64,000 nt of DNA, from the NCBI GenBank assembly GCA_007376205.1, contig VMFU01000002.1, positions 1-64,000 on the forward strand, read 5' to 3'. Source of the DNA: Candidatus Peregrinibacteria bacterium Gr01-1014_25. GTDB lineage: Bacteria; Patescibacteriota; Gracilibacteria; Peribacterales; Peribacteraceae. Below, piece by piece: positions 31,707-40,225 of the stretch. The notes below the pieces were generated by a model. It had not been told where the DNA came from. It worked only from the letters and a program-made list of their open reading frames with translations, and did not search any database. Each line of letters starts with the position of its first letter. Position 1 is the stretch's first letter. The position numbers were made by a program, and so were the translations under genes.

Positions 31707-32081
31707 TTAAGGTCTTGCTCCTTCGATGCTGCGTAACTTCGTTTCGAGGGCGATAACTTTTGCCTGCAATTTTTCCTTGGCCGCCTCTCGGTGGCGAATC
31801 TCCGCGATGTAATCGTCGCGGATTTCTTTCGACAGATTGACCAGCTCCTCGCCCTCCCGCTTCAGCTCTTCCTGAAACTTCCGTTCCTTGTCCGCATTGG
31901 TTCTCACTTGATGTGTCTTCTGCTTTTCCAAGGTCAAGAGATTCACAGCCTCGGAACGCTTCTCAACATCCCTGCGCGCCTGTTTTGTCATCAGCGCGTT
32001 CTTCCGATTGCGATTGAGGCGATCTTCATCTGCAACGATTGCGGAGATGCGCGGCTGAAGTGGTGTGATGTCATCGGTCAT
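31707..32081 (-). CDS. Coiled-coil protein encoded with a sigma factor
   Basis: A 124-aa, highly charged helical protein (NRNRKNALMTKQARRDVEK, EKQKTHQVRTNADKERKFQ, long heptad tracts) with no membrane segment. The ATG at 32081 overlaps the stop of the ECF sigma gene by 11 bases, so the two are co-translated. A role as sigma partner is possible, but it does not look like a known anti-sigma family. Confidence 0.6.
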   Translation of the reverse strand: MTDDITPLQPRISAIVADEDRLNRNRKNALMTKQARRDVEKRSEAVNLLTLEKQKTHQVRTNADKERKFQEELKREGEELVNLSKEIRDDYIAEIRHREAAKEKLQAKVIALETKLRSIEGARP

Positions 32082-32607
32082 AGGATGCGAGGAGGAGATT
32101 TTCACGAGTGTCTGGAGGTGCATACTCAAGGAGGAATCGCAGGTGTTTGAGTCCCCGGAAAATGCGGACAGAAATTGTGTTTGCGGCCTCACCCGTGACT
32201 GTAGCAATTTCCCTCGGAGCGAGTCCCTGAATGAAACGGCGGGTCAGTACTTGCTTGTACGGGCTTCGCAACTTTCTGAGTGTCCGCAATGGTCTCTCTG
32301 CATCAAGCTGACTATACGTTTCATGCCATGGGTCGACTGTCGGCTCGAATCCTGCCTCCAGAAGCCGATCGAGCGATGTTTCTTTTTTCTTACGAACATG
32401 ATTAATGAAGAGGTTATGGGCAATGCGGTAGAGGAATGCACGCGCATGCCGAATCTGTTCCTCACGCTGCAAACAAACGTAGAAGCGGAGGAATGTTTCC
32501 TGCGACAGATCTTGTCCAACTTCACGGTCACGGCACTTCCATACGCAATGGCGGAGGATGGCATCTCCATAGAGATCATAGGTGGGGGTGAAATCGTCAG
32601 TCGTCAT
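32071..32607 (-). CDS. ECF-type RNA polymerase sigma factor
   Basis: A 178-aa protein. Region 2 is visible as LYGDAILRHCVWKCRDRE, DLSQETFLRFYVCL and ARAFLYRIAHNLFINHVRKKK. Region 4 is visible as LRSPYKQVLTRRFIQGLAPREIATVTGE...NTISVRIFRGL. Length and lack of region 3 fit extracytoplasmic-function sigma factors. The ATG at 32607 follows a CCCCTCCTCCTTGAT tract; a GTG at 32628 overlapping the glsB-like stop is an alternative. It lies downstream of a GlsB-family stress protein, which suggests an envelope-stress unit. Confidence 0.85.
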   Translation of the reverse strand: MTTDDFTPTYDLYGDAILRHCVWKCRDREVGQDLSQETFLRFYVCLQREEQIRHARAFLYRIAHNLFINHVRKKKETSLDRLLEAGFEPTVDPWHETYSQLDAERPLRTLRKLRSPYKQVLTRRFIQGLAPREIATVTGEAANTISVRIFRGLKHLRFLLEYAPPDTRENLLLASYDR

Positions 32608-32624
32608 ATCAAGGAGGAGGGGTA

Positions 32625-32867
32625 TCACGCGTGTTTCAGAGCGCGTAGAAGTGCAATAAGGACAATGGCGCCAATGACCGCCATGATGATGGAGCCGAGT
32701 GTTCCGTACGCGGTAATGCCGAGAAGACGGAACAGGAAGCCGCCGATAAGTGAGCCAACGATCCCGACGATGATGTCGCCGACAATGCCGTACCCGCCGC
32801 CTCCCATGATCTTTCCGGCAATCCAGCCAGCGATGAGGCCGATAATGAGGGACAAGAGAATGTCCAT
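32625..32867 (-). CDS. GlsB/YeaQ/YmgE-family membrane protein
   Basis: An 80-aa protein with three hydrophobic Gly-rich helices and the family core GLIAGWIAGKIMGGGGYG, then DIIVGIVGSLIGGFLF. Relatives are stress-induced inner-membrane proteins. Its stop touches the sigma factor region, so the order is glsB-like, sigma, coiled coil. The start is preceded by CCTTCCCTTTCCT, a pyrimidine tract without a Shine-Dalgarno sequence. Confidence 0.88.
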   Translation of the reverse strand: MDILLSLIIGLIAGWIAGKIMGGGGYGIVGDIIVGIVGSLIGGFLFRLLGITAYGTLGSIIMAVIGAIVLIALLRALKHA

Positions 32868-32895
32868 AGGAAAGGGAAGGTTGAAAGAAACAAAT

Positions 32896-33237
32896 CTATC
32901 GTTCGGGGTTCATTGGGGCGGTATGGAATTGGCGATGCAGTATATTTCTCTCTTGATGGGAGAGACGATGAGCAACTCCGTAAGCAGCAATACCCTGGTC
33001 TGGTCGGTGCTGCTCATGCCACAGGAGATGTGCCTTCACTCCATCACGGTGGTACTGCCTGTGCACTTCCGTTCCCTGGGAATCCGTGGAGTGCAAGATA
33101 GCCCACTCGGGACTCGGCCCCTCATAGAATCCCCAATCCGGCTGATTCATTGTTGGGATTGTTTGAGCGAATGCAGATGAAGCGATTGTGCTAAGAAAAG
33201 TAACTGATAGTCCGATGATGGTGGTGTGATTTCTCAT
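32896..33237 (-). CDS. Small secreted protein, His-rich
   Basis: A 113-aa protein. MRNHTTIIGLSVTFLSTIAS...AFA is a signal peptide. The mature part has many His (VHRQYHRDGVKAHLLWHEQH, HRLSHQERNILHRQFH) and no Cys. Metal binding is possible but unproven. The ATG at 33237 is chosen; the longer frame from 33588 translates an intergenic stretch. It sits upstream of the GlsB-sigma unit and may belong to that response. Confidence 0.55.
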   Translation of the reverse strand: MRNHTTIIGLSVTFLSTIASSAFAQTIPTMNQPDWGFYEGPSPEWAILHSTDSQGTEVHRQYHRDGVKAHLLWHEQHRPDQGIAAYGVAHRLSHQERNILHRQFHTAPMNPER

Positions 33238-33539
33238 TATGGAGGGCGGGGAAGTAATTGAGTGAAAAAATAGGGAAATGCTCGCATCATGCACGATGCA
33301 TCGTTCGTTGCACTGCAGACTGAATGGCACCGGTCCCGGTACTGACCGGGAAAGTTCTCTGATGAATCGCAGGGAACCACGATTGCACAATGCGCGAGAA
33401 TTGCCGGACAGGCCGATGGGAAGAATGATAAGAACGATAGGTATGCATATGAATGTGATTGGAAAGAACCCCGACAATAGATCTGTGCGTTTTTTGCGCA
33501 AGCGTAGGCGAATACACAAAGTCGTCGGGTTTGGACCCT

Positions 33540-34406
33540 CTAGGTACCCATCTGGACTACAGTCGTGCCTCTGGCTCTCAACGACCAACTGGTGAGAAAG
33601 TCCACGGGCATCAACGCGATGATTTTCCGTGCTTGCAGTTCAGGATCGAGGGATCTGTTGTTGTACTTCCACTCCAGCTCTTTGAGATAGTAACCCGTGT
33701 TCTTTTTCCAGATGCCATGATGACTGCGTACCCGCTCCCGTATCCACGTCCACAGTTGCTCCGCGCCAACCTTTGCCCGCGCATCCTTCGTGAACCTATG
33801 GAACTTGCCGCAGCAAATGAAGCCCGTATAGCCCTCGCGGCGGCCAAGGGTTTCTTCCCGGGAGCCGAAGCTGTGGAAGTGAAGCACCGCTTCATCGTCT
33901 TTCAACGGGTCAATGTAGACTTCACCGCTTTCTCGAAACTGCACGCCGAAGGCCGGTGGTCCCCCCTTACCCGAACGCACTTTGCCCTTGCACCACCTGC
34001 ACCGGGATTTGTCGTGCATCACGTGGATGTCTCTGTTGTGTAAAGTAAGAAGCTGGATCTTTTCCTGTGGCAGGCTCTTTTCCGTGAGGAGCTTGCGAAA
34101 ATGATCGTAGAAGGAAGTGATCAATCGGTAACGGTGATGCGTAATCTGCGCTGTTCTGTGTGGCGAGAAATCGAGACAGAAACACAGGAGAATCTCGGCG
34201 CACTGCTGTAACTTGTTTTCTGCCGTTACCTTATTGATGCGGAATTTCTTGCCGCACACAGTGCATTTTCTGCGTCCGTCTCCCAATGTGTTCAGTCGCG
34301 TGCGTATACGGCAATACGGACAAAGTAAGTGGCGAGAAGCGTCGCTCTGGGTTGGACGCACTTTCTCTTTGAGGTGCGGCACGAGGGTATTCGCGTTGAT
34401 AATCAT
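33540..34406 (-). CDS. IS1595/ISXO2-type transposase
   Basis: A 288-aa protein. An N-terminal zinc ribbon (CPYC...CTVCGKKFRI) is followed by a DDE-type region with RDIHVMHDKSRCRWCKGKV and GEVYIDPLKDDEA. The late segment LWTWIRERVRSHHGIWKKNT, then LKELEWKYNNR, is typical of ISXO2-like transposases. The length is complete. Terminal inverted repeats were not identified by eye, so the limits of the insertion sequence are unset. Confidence 0.7.
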   Translation of the reverse strand: MIINANTLVPHLKEKVRPTQSDASRHLLCPYCRIRTRLNTLGDGRRKCTVCGKKFRINKVTAENKLQQCAEILLCFCLDFSPHRTAQITHHRYRLITSFYDHFRKLLTEKSLPQEKIQLLTLHNRDIHVMHDKSRCRWCKGKVRSGKGGPPAFGVQFRESGEVYIDPLKDDEAVLHFHSFGSREETLGRREGYTGFICCGKFHRFTKDARAKVGAEQLWTWIRERVRSHHGIWKKNTGYYLKELEWKYNNRSLDPELQARKIIALMPVDFLTSWSLRARGTTVVQMGT

Positions 34407-34754
34407 GCGTGGAAGCGAAAGAGACAGACTTCAATCGGGTAGCATAGTCCTTTTCGTGCCGAAAGGATACGAAATGATATTGGATCGACATAATCCCATG
34501 ATGTTTCTTTACAACTACTCATGGATTTTCGGATAGCTCCGGTGACCAGTTTCAGTTTGGACTTGTGTGGCATGTACAATGAGACACGCACCGGAAGTTT
34601 TTATGTCAGAACGCCAAACCATTTCTTCACCATCCGACTCTATGCACTCAAAGCAGGTACTTTGAAGGTTCTAATAACGGTCAGGATGTCCAACTTCGCA
34701 AAATCTACAAAAAATGCTATAATACATTCGTAAAACACATTTTCCCGCCGCGTT
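34407..34754. other. Gene-free region before the subtilisin gene
   Basis: About 350 bases with only a weak 70-codon frame (34521-34733) that shows no protein-like features. It marks the change from AT-richer accessory DNA to the GC-rich core and ends with the subtilisin promoter. Confidence 0.5.
34695..34723 (+). promoter_or_regulatory. Extended -10 promoter of the subtilisin gene
   Basis: TTCGCA (34695-34700), a 17-base spacer and TATAAT (34718-34723) preceded by TGC (an extended -10). The predicted start is near 34731, giving a leader of about 24 bases without a Shine-Dalgarno sequence. Confidence 0.65.
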
Positions 34755-36257
34755 ATGTCCTCCACCCGCTCGCATCGGTCCGCAGTGCTCGTGACTGCGC
34801 TCGCCGCACTCACGGCCGTCATCGCCCTGCTGCCCATCGCGCAGCAAACGACCGCGGCGTTCTCGCTGGCGCAACTGTTCCTCTATAACACCTCGCGCAG
34901 CGTCCGCCCGATTCCGACCTGCCGGGACGTGGGACTGTGCCCGAAGGGGGAACGGAGCATCGTCCTGCATTCCATCGATGCGGGCGCGATTGATGCCGCC
35001 GGAAGGAAGGGTTGCCGGGTGCATCGGCGTCTGCGCAAGAGCACCGTGCTCCGTTGCCCGTCGACGGCATTCATTCCGTATTCCCATGACGAGCGCGTGT
35101 TTCGTCTGCACGACCTCTACTCCGCGCAGCAGATCGGAGCGATGACCGTGCAGGAGCGGGGCGTTACGGGGCAGGGCGTGCGCGTCGCCATCCTCGACAC
35201 GGGAGTGAGCGCGGACCATCCCGAACTCGCCGGCAACGTCGTCCTCACGGCAAATTTCACGGTGGATGATGCGGATGACCAGGTGGGCCATGGCACCCAT
35301 GTTTCCGGCATCGTCGCCGGCGTTGGGGCGCGGGAGTTCGAGGATCGCGGCAGCCTGAATCGCGCGCTCGGCGTCGCGCCAGGCGCAGAACTGATGTCGG
35401 GCAAAGTGTGCAACAATCAGGGGTGGTGCCTGGAAGGCGATATCCAGGCGGGAATCGAGTGGGCGGTGGCGCAGCACGCGCGCGTCATCAACTTGAGTCT
35501 CGGCGGCGGCGCGTTCCTCGGCCACTGCGACCGCGACCCCATGGCGGAGGATGTGAACTGGGCAGTGAAACAGGGGGCTATCGTCGTCGTCGCGGCGGGG
35601 AACAGCGGGGACGCAGGCGAAGGAATTACATCACCCGGATGTGCGTCGGAGGCGATCGCCGTCGGCGCGGTTGATGGACAAGATGTCCGTCCCTCATGGT
35701 CGAGTTACGGTCTGGCGATTGACGTGGCGGCTCCGGGGGTGGGCATCCTCTCCTCCGTTTCCTGCCAAGCCGCCGGGACATGCCCGAATGCCGCCTACGG
35801 GTGGTGGAGCGGTACGTCGATGGCGACCCCGCACGTGGCGGGAGCCGTTGCGTTATTGCTGCAGACGCAACCCCGTCTCACGCGTGATGACGTCTACGCC
35901 CTTCTCGCCAGCACGGCGAAGGACTTGGGAAGCATGGGGTTCGACAAGCTGTACGGCTACGGACGCGTGGACGCGCTGGACGCGCTGGACGCCCTGCGCG
36001 AGAGCGAACAGCGTTCGTCATCGAGTCCCCTTCCAGACGGCGAGCAGTCGTCTTCCACGAAGAGTGAGCGGGCGTCTTCTGCAACAAGCGATCACGAAAG
36101 CACTCCCGCGCGGGGAGGCCACTCCGAACCGGATGCGTCGGACGAGCCAGAAGAGCGCGAGCATGTGCCGTCGTCCCTGCCGCAACTCCCCTCGAATGCG
36201 GCATCCGCGGCGCAAGAGCATCGCCCCGTGACGCCGAAGGGATCGCCGCGATGGTGA
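34755..36257 (+). CDS. Secreted S8-family (subtilisin-like) serine protease
   Basis: A 500-aa protein. The signal peptide spans about residues 8-35. A propeptide-like part (about 45-125) precedes the catalytic domain. The triad is visible as DTG at Asp148, HGTH at His179 and GTSMATP at Ser355, with oxyanion Asn283 in AGNSG. Eight or more Cys in the mature domain suggest disulfides. The C-terminal 80 residues are a Ser/Glu/Pro low-complexity tail without an anchor. It probably degrades external protein for amino-acid supply or processes surface proteins. Confidence 0.93.
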   Translation: MSSTRSHRSAVLVTALAALTAVIALLPIAQQTTAAFSLAQLFLYNTSRSVRPIPTCRDVGLCPKGERSIVLHSIDAGAIDAAGRKGCRVHRRLRKSTVLRCPSTAFIPYSHDERVFRLHDLYSAQQIGAMTVQERGVTGQGVRVAILDTGVSADHPELAGNVVLTANFTVDDADDQVGHGTHVSGIVAGVGAREFEDRGSLNRALGVAPGAELMSGKVCNNQGWCLEGDIQAGIEWAVAQHARVINLSLGGGAFLGHCDRDPMAEDVNWAVKQGAIVVVAAGNSGDAGEGITSPGCASEAIAVGAVDGQDVRPSWSSYGLAIDVAAPGVGILSSVSCQAAGTCPNAAYGWWSGTSMATPHVAGAVALLLQTQPRLTRDDVYALLASTAKDLGSMGFDKLYGYGRVDALDALDALRESEQRSSSSPLPDGEQSSSTKSERASSATSDHESTPARGGHSEPDASDEPEEREHVPSSLPQLPSNAASAAQEHRPVTPKGSPRW

Positions 36258-36303
36258 CATCCGTGCGAGGCATTCCGCCGACCGCAGAACGAGAAGCTTT
36301 GTT

Positions 36304-36330
36304 GCCGGCCGGCATAGGTTGCCGGCCGGC
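36304..36330. terminator. GC-rich hairpin after the subtilisin gene
   Basis: GCCGGCCGGC is repeated at 36304-36313 and 36321-36330 around a 7-base loop. Because the unit is self-complementary it forms a strong stem. A weak T-containing run follows. It is a likely terminator between the protease and the next operon. Confidence 0.55.
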
Positions 36331-36472
36331 TCATATTCTCTGACGAAGAAGGAGGAATTTCCTTACGGCAAAAGAGGGGAAATACGGGAGTCGGTAAGAA
36401 AACGCCGCTTCCGACGTCAATAACTGTAGGAAGTGCGCTCGGCCCCCCGACCTATTTCTTTCTTCCTCTCGT

Positions 36473-36649
36473 ATGACTCATGAAAACAGCTCCATCTCCG
36501 GCTTCGTCATCGGGATCGTCGCCATCGTCGCGATCCTCGCCATCGCCTACTTCGCGGTGCAAATGCTCCGCGAACAGGTGACGGCGCCCCAAGAGAATAC
36601 GCCGGGCATCAATCTGGAAATCGACACGCGGTCGCGGCCGAATTACTGA
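36473..36649 (+). CDS. Small single-pass membrane protein
   Basis: A 58-aa protein. MTHENSSISG is followed by one hydrophobic helix rich in Ile/Val/Ala (about 11-30), then an acidic/polar tail ending NLEIDTRSRPNY. It is the first frame before the Hyf-like operon, 119 bases upstream of the hyfI-like start and on the same strand. It may be an accessory subunit of that complex; this is inferred from position. The start follows CTTTCTTCCTCTCGT, a pyrimidine tract. Confidence 0.6.
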   Translation: MTHENSSISGFVIGIVAIVAILAIAYFAVQMLREQVTAPQENTPGINLEIDTRSRPNY

Positions 36650-36768
36650 ACGACGGCGTCGAGCGCCGTGTCAGCATAGCATCGGACCTCCAGCGGGCGA
36701 CGGACCATGGACCAAGGAACGAAATACACCTTGTTTGAGCATGCAAAAAAGTGCAGGATTTCCCGCGC

Positions 36769-37302
36769 ATGTACCTTCTCTCGCTCTGGCGGCGACTGTT
36801 CTTCGGTATCCGCGTCACGATGCCGCGGCCGGTTTTTACGCGGGGACATACAGAACATTGTGAAATTGTCGGGGCGGAAATTCGTGAGATTGTCCGTCGG
36901 TTGTACGGCGGACGGGCGCTCCAGATCCGCGCCGTGGACGGCGGATCGACGAACGCGGAGGAGAGCGAACTCACCATGCTCGGCAATGCCTACTACGACA
37001 TCGAGCGGTTCGGTATGAGCTTCGCCGCATCCCCCCGGCACGCGGACATGCTCCTGGTCACGGGGCCGGTGACGCGGAATCTGGAACAGGCGGTCCGGTC
37101 GTCCTACGAGAGCGCGCCGCAGCCCTGCATCGTCGTCGCGGTCGGCGACGGAGCATGCACCGGCGGGATATGGAAGGATTCGTACGCCGTCGTCGGCCCC
37201 GTGGAATCGGTGATTCCCGTGCACGTGAAAATTCCCGGCGATCCGCCGACGCCCACGGATATTCTCCGTGGCATTCTCCATGCCCTTCGCACGCGGCCAT
37301 GA
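36769..37302 (+). CDS. HyfI/NuoB-like subunit lacking all [4Fe-4S] ligands
   Basis: A 177-aa protein clearly of the NuoB/HyfI (small hydrogenase subunit) family. It has RAVDGGS, YYDIERFGMSFAASPRHADM, LLVTGPVTRNL and KDSYAVVGPVESVIPVHV. The canonical cluster ligands are replaced. The SCNGCE motif reads STNAEE (residues 60-65), the GxCxxxGG Cys reads Gly128, and PGCPP reads PGDPP (Asp158). The subunit should therefore fold normally but carry no N2-type cluster. The ATG at 36769 is preferred over one six codons upstream. Its stop overlaps the next start by 4 bases. Confidence 0.88.
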   Translation: MYLLSLWRRLFFGIRVTMPRPVFTRGHTEHCEIVGAEIREIVRRLYGGRALQIRAVDGGSTNAEESELTMLGNAYYDIERFGMSFAASPRHADMLLVTGPVTRNLEQAVRSSYESAPQPCIVVAVGDGACTGGIWKDSYAVVGPVESVIPVHVKIPGDPPTPTDILRGILHALRTRP

Positions 37303-39290
37303 CGCTACATACGTCCATCGCCAGCGGCATCTTCGTCTGCCTTCTCGGCACGCTCTTGAGCTCCCTCGTCGGCGCCTGCGGGCGCTCCGCCGGGGCTCAC
37401 CGCATCTCGCAAATTCTCCTGGCGCTTTCCAATGCCATCGGAGCGCTCGCGGCACTCGCGTTCTTCTTCGCCGACACTCCCGTCCTCCCGCTCATCCATC
37501 TGTCGCTGCTCTTCCCGACGACGCTTGGTCTGGACCATCTTTCGGCGCTCTTCTTCCTGATCGTCACGGGCATGTCCAGCGTCACCGCCCTCTTCGCCAT
37601 CCACTACGTCGAATCCGAACGCGACACGTACAACGTGCGCAGCCTCGACTGCATCGCGGCGCTGTTCGTGCTCGGCATGCAAATGGTTCCCCTCACGCCG
37701 AGCGTCGCCGGATTCATGCTGTTCTGGGAAGTGATGTCCATTGCCTCGTTCTTCCTCGTGATGGCCGATCGAAAGGACGCGTCGATCAAAGCGGCGTTCC
37801 TCTACCTGACGATGACCCAACTCGGCGCGAGCGCGTTGCTCGCCGGCTTCTTCCTTCTTGGAGATGGCACGATCTTCCCGGACTTCGCGGCGCTCGCACA
37901 ACACGCACGGACGGCGTCCGACGACACCATCCTCTTCGCGTTCGCGCTGCTCTTCTTCGGTTTCGGTTCCAAGGCGGGCCTCGTCCCGTTCCATCTCTGG
38001 CTGCCTGAAGCGCATCCTCGCGCGCCGAGCCATATCTCCGCACTCATGTCGGGCGTCATGCTCAAGATCGCGCTCTACGGATTCCTCCGGACGGTCCTCT
38101 TCCTGCTCCCCCCGCTGCCGGTCATTGCCGGCATGGCGGTCCTCGCCCTGGGTTTACTCTCCGGTCTCCTCGGCGTGCTGCACGCGGTCGTCGATCGCGA
38201 CATCAAGCGCACACTCGCGTTCAGCAGCATCGAGAATCTCGGCCTCATCTTCACGATGGTCGGCTTGAGCATGATCGCGCGTGCCAATGGACTGTCTGTC
38301 CTCGCCGAACTCGCGCTCGCAGCCGCGCTGTTCCATGCCGTCAACCACGCGATCTTCAAGACCGGCTTGTTCCTCTGCGCCGGCGCCATCGTGCAGGGAA
38401 CGCACGCGCACAGCCTCGAAGCGATGGGGGGACTCGCGAAAACCATGCCGCGTTTCACCGTCGCGTTCTGCTCGCTCGCACTTGCCGCATCCGCGCTGCC
38501 GCCATTCGGAGCGTTCTTCGGCGAGTGGATGTTCCTCGAGGGCATCGTCGGCACACTGAAGGAAGGCGGCATGATGCTGCAGGGCCTCCTGCTCGTCGCG
38601 CTCGCCGCCGTCGTGCTGATCAGCGGGCTCGCCATTTTCGCCATGGTCAAACTCTTCGCCATCGCCTGCCTTGGCGCCCCCCGCAGTCCCGGAGCCGCCC
38701 ACGCGAAAGAGCCGGCTGCGTTGCTCACTGCGCCGCTGTTCGCCCTCGCCATCCTCGCACTCGGCATGGGCCTGTTGTCCCCGGCCGTGCTCTCCTTCCT
38801 CTCCCCTGCGCACGTCGGCATCGTTGCCTCTCGCCTCCCCACCGTCGCCGTCGCCACGGGCCGCCTCTCTCCGCTCACGGCTTTCCTGGCGCTGGCGGCC
38901 ATTCTCCTCGTCTGCATCATGCTCGTACGGATGGCTTGGAGCGGTCGTCGTCGCCTCTCCCATGTCTGGGATTGCGGCCAGGAGGTCAACGCGGGCATGG
39001 AGTACACCGCGACGGCTTTCTCCGCGCCGATCCGATTCTTCTTCCGTTTCCTCCTGCACCATAAGACCGTTGTCGCGACGCCCGTGGTGCCGACGAATCC
39101 CTGGATCGTGCGCCAGAGCATGACGGTCCACGCGGACACGTCCATCCGATTCGCCACGATCTACGGATACGTCGCGCGCATCCTCCTATGGTTGAGCGCG
39201 CAAGCGAAACGTCTGCAGAACGGCATCGTCCAGTTCTACCTTCTTCTGATGTTCCTGGCCCTCGTCCTCTCCCTGATCATCGCAGTATGA
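37299..39290 (+). CDS. HyfB-like (NuoL/MrpA-type) ion-translocating membrane subunit
   Basis: A 663-aa protein with about 14-16 membrane helices. The proton-antiporter (NuoL/M/N) core is visible: TLGLDHLSALFFLIVTGMSS, FWEVMSIASFFLVM, FGSKAGLVPFHLWLPEAHPR and LAFSSIENLGLIFTMVG. A long C-terminal extension follows. It would translocate H+ or Na+ in the membrane arm. The ATGA overlaps at both ends show tight co-translation with the I-like and C-like subunits. Confidence 0.92.
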   Translation: MTLHTSIASGIFVCLLGTLLSSLVGACGRSAGAHRISQILLALSNAIGALAALAFFFADTPVLPLIHLSLLFPTTLGLDHLSALFFLIVTGMSSVTALFAIHYVESERDTYNVRSLDCIAALFVLGMQMVPLTPSVAGFMLFWEVMSIASFFLVMADRKDASIKAAFLYLTMTQLGASALLAGFFLLGDGTIFPDFAALAQHARTASDDTILFAFALLFFGFGSKAGLVPFHLWLPEAHPRAPSHISALMSGVMLKIALYGFLRTVLFLLPPLPVIAGMAVLALGLLSGLLGVLHAVVDRDIKRTLAFSSIENLGLIFTMVGLSMIARANGLSVLAELALAAALFHAVNHAIFKTGLFLCAGAIVQGTHAHSLEAMGGLAKTMPRFTVAFCSLALAASALPPFGAFFGEWMFLEGIVGTLKEGGMMLQGLLLVALAAVVLISGLAIFAMVKLFAIACLGAPRSPGAAHAKEPAALLTAPLFALAILALGMGLLSPAVLSFLSPAHVGIVASRLPTVAVATGRLSPLTAFLALAAILLVCIMLVRMAWSGRRRLSHVWDCGQEVNAGMEYTATAFSAPIRFFFRFLLHHKTVVATPVVPTNPWIVRQSMTVHADTSIRFATIYGYVARILLWLSAQAKRLQNGIVQFYLLLMFLALVLSLIIAV

Positions 39291-40225
39291 GTGTCTTCGT
39301 CTTCTTCCTCCAGGGCACGGTGGTCCTCCTGCTCGCTCCGCTCGCGACCGGCTGCGTCCGCTGGTGCAAGGCCCGTTTCCAGGGCAGGCACGGCGCGTCG
39401 CCCTTCCTCCCCTACGTACGTTTCCTCACGCTGCTGCGCAAAGAAATGGTGATCGCGGAGACGGCATCGTGGATCTTCCATGCGGCCCCATTCGTCGTTC
39501 TTTGCACCGCCGTCTTCGTCGCCTTCAGCCTGCCGCTCCTGACGTCCGCACCACCGCCGGGTGGACTGGATAACTTCATCCTCTTCGCCGCCATACTCGC
39601 TCTGGGGTCCGTCTTCCTCGTCCTCGGCGGTCTTGATCCCGGCACGGCGTTCGGTGGCATGGGCGCAAGCCGGGAGATGACGCTCGCATCGCTCGTCGAG
39701 CCTGCCATGATCACCGCTCTGGCCGCGTTCGCCGTGGTGAGTGACAACTCGGCGATCAGCGGCATGCTTGCCGCTGGCGGAGCGTCGCTCCTGCAGCACC
39801 CCGCCCTCGTGCTTAGCCTCGTCGCTCTCGGTCTCGTCGCTCTGGCCGAAAACGCACGGTATCCGGTGGACAATCCTGCTACGCACCTCGAGCTCACCAT
39901 GGTGCACGAGGCGATGATCCTGGAGTACTCCGGCGCCTACCTCGCCATCATCGAACTCGCTTCGTCGATCCGCCTGACGGTCTTTGCCCTGCTCCTCGCC
40001 AATCTTCTCGTCCCATTCCCTCTGCTTGCCACGGCAATTTCCTTCTCTGGGGCGCTTGCGACCATCGGCGCAACGGTGGCGAAGCTCGTCATCGCAATGT
40101 TCCTCCTCGCACTCTGGGAATCCTCCATCCCGAAAATGCGCTTCTACCGCATGCAGGAATACCTCTCCGGGGCGTTCTTCATCGCGCTCGCGGGTCTCGC
40201 ATTCTCCCTCCTCTCGCTGCCATGA
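39287..40225 (+). CDS. HyfC-like (NuoH-type) membrane subunit
   Basis: A 312-aa protein with about eight membrane helices, linking the membrane arm to the peripheral subunits. Family motifs are present: GGLDPGTAFGGMGASREMTL and AENARYPVDNPATHLELTM, then VHEAMILEYSG. The charged residues of the NuoH channel (the ENARYPVDNP and HEAM segments) are retained, so loss of cofactors is confined to the soluble subunits. The ATG at 39287 overlaps the HyfB-like stop (ATGA). Confidence 0.92.
   Translation: MSVFVFFLQGTVVLLLAPLATGCVRWCKARFQGRHGASPFLPYVRFLTLLRKEMVIAETASWIFHAAPFVVLCTAVFVAFSLPLLTSAPPPGGLDNFILFAAILALGSVFLVLGGLDPGTAFGGMGASREMTLASLVEPAMITALAAFAVVSDNSAISGMLAAGGASLLQHPALVLSLVALGLVALAENARYPVDNPATHLELTMVHEAMILEYSGAYLAIIELASSIRLTVFALLLANLLVPFPLLATAISFSGALATIGATVAKLVIAMFLLALWESSIPKMRFYRMQEYLSGAFFIALAGLAFSLLSLP

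Noticed and set aside
33459..34733. Plus-strand frames at 33459-34043 and 34521-34733
   Set aside because: The first is antisense to the transposase. The second lacks protein-like features and initiation signals.
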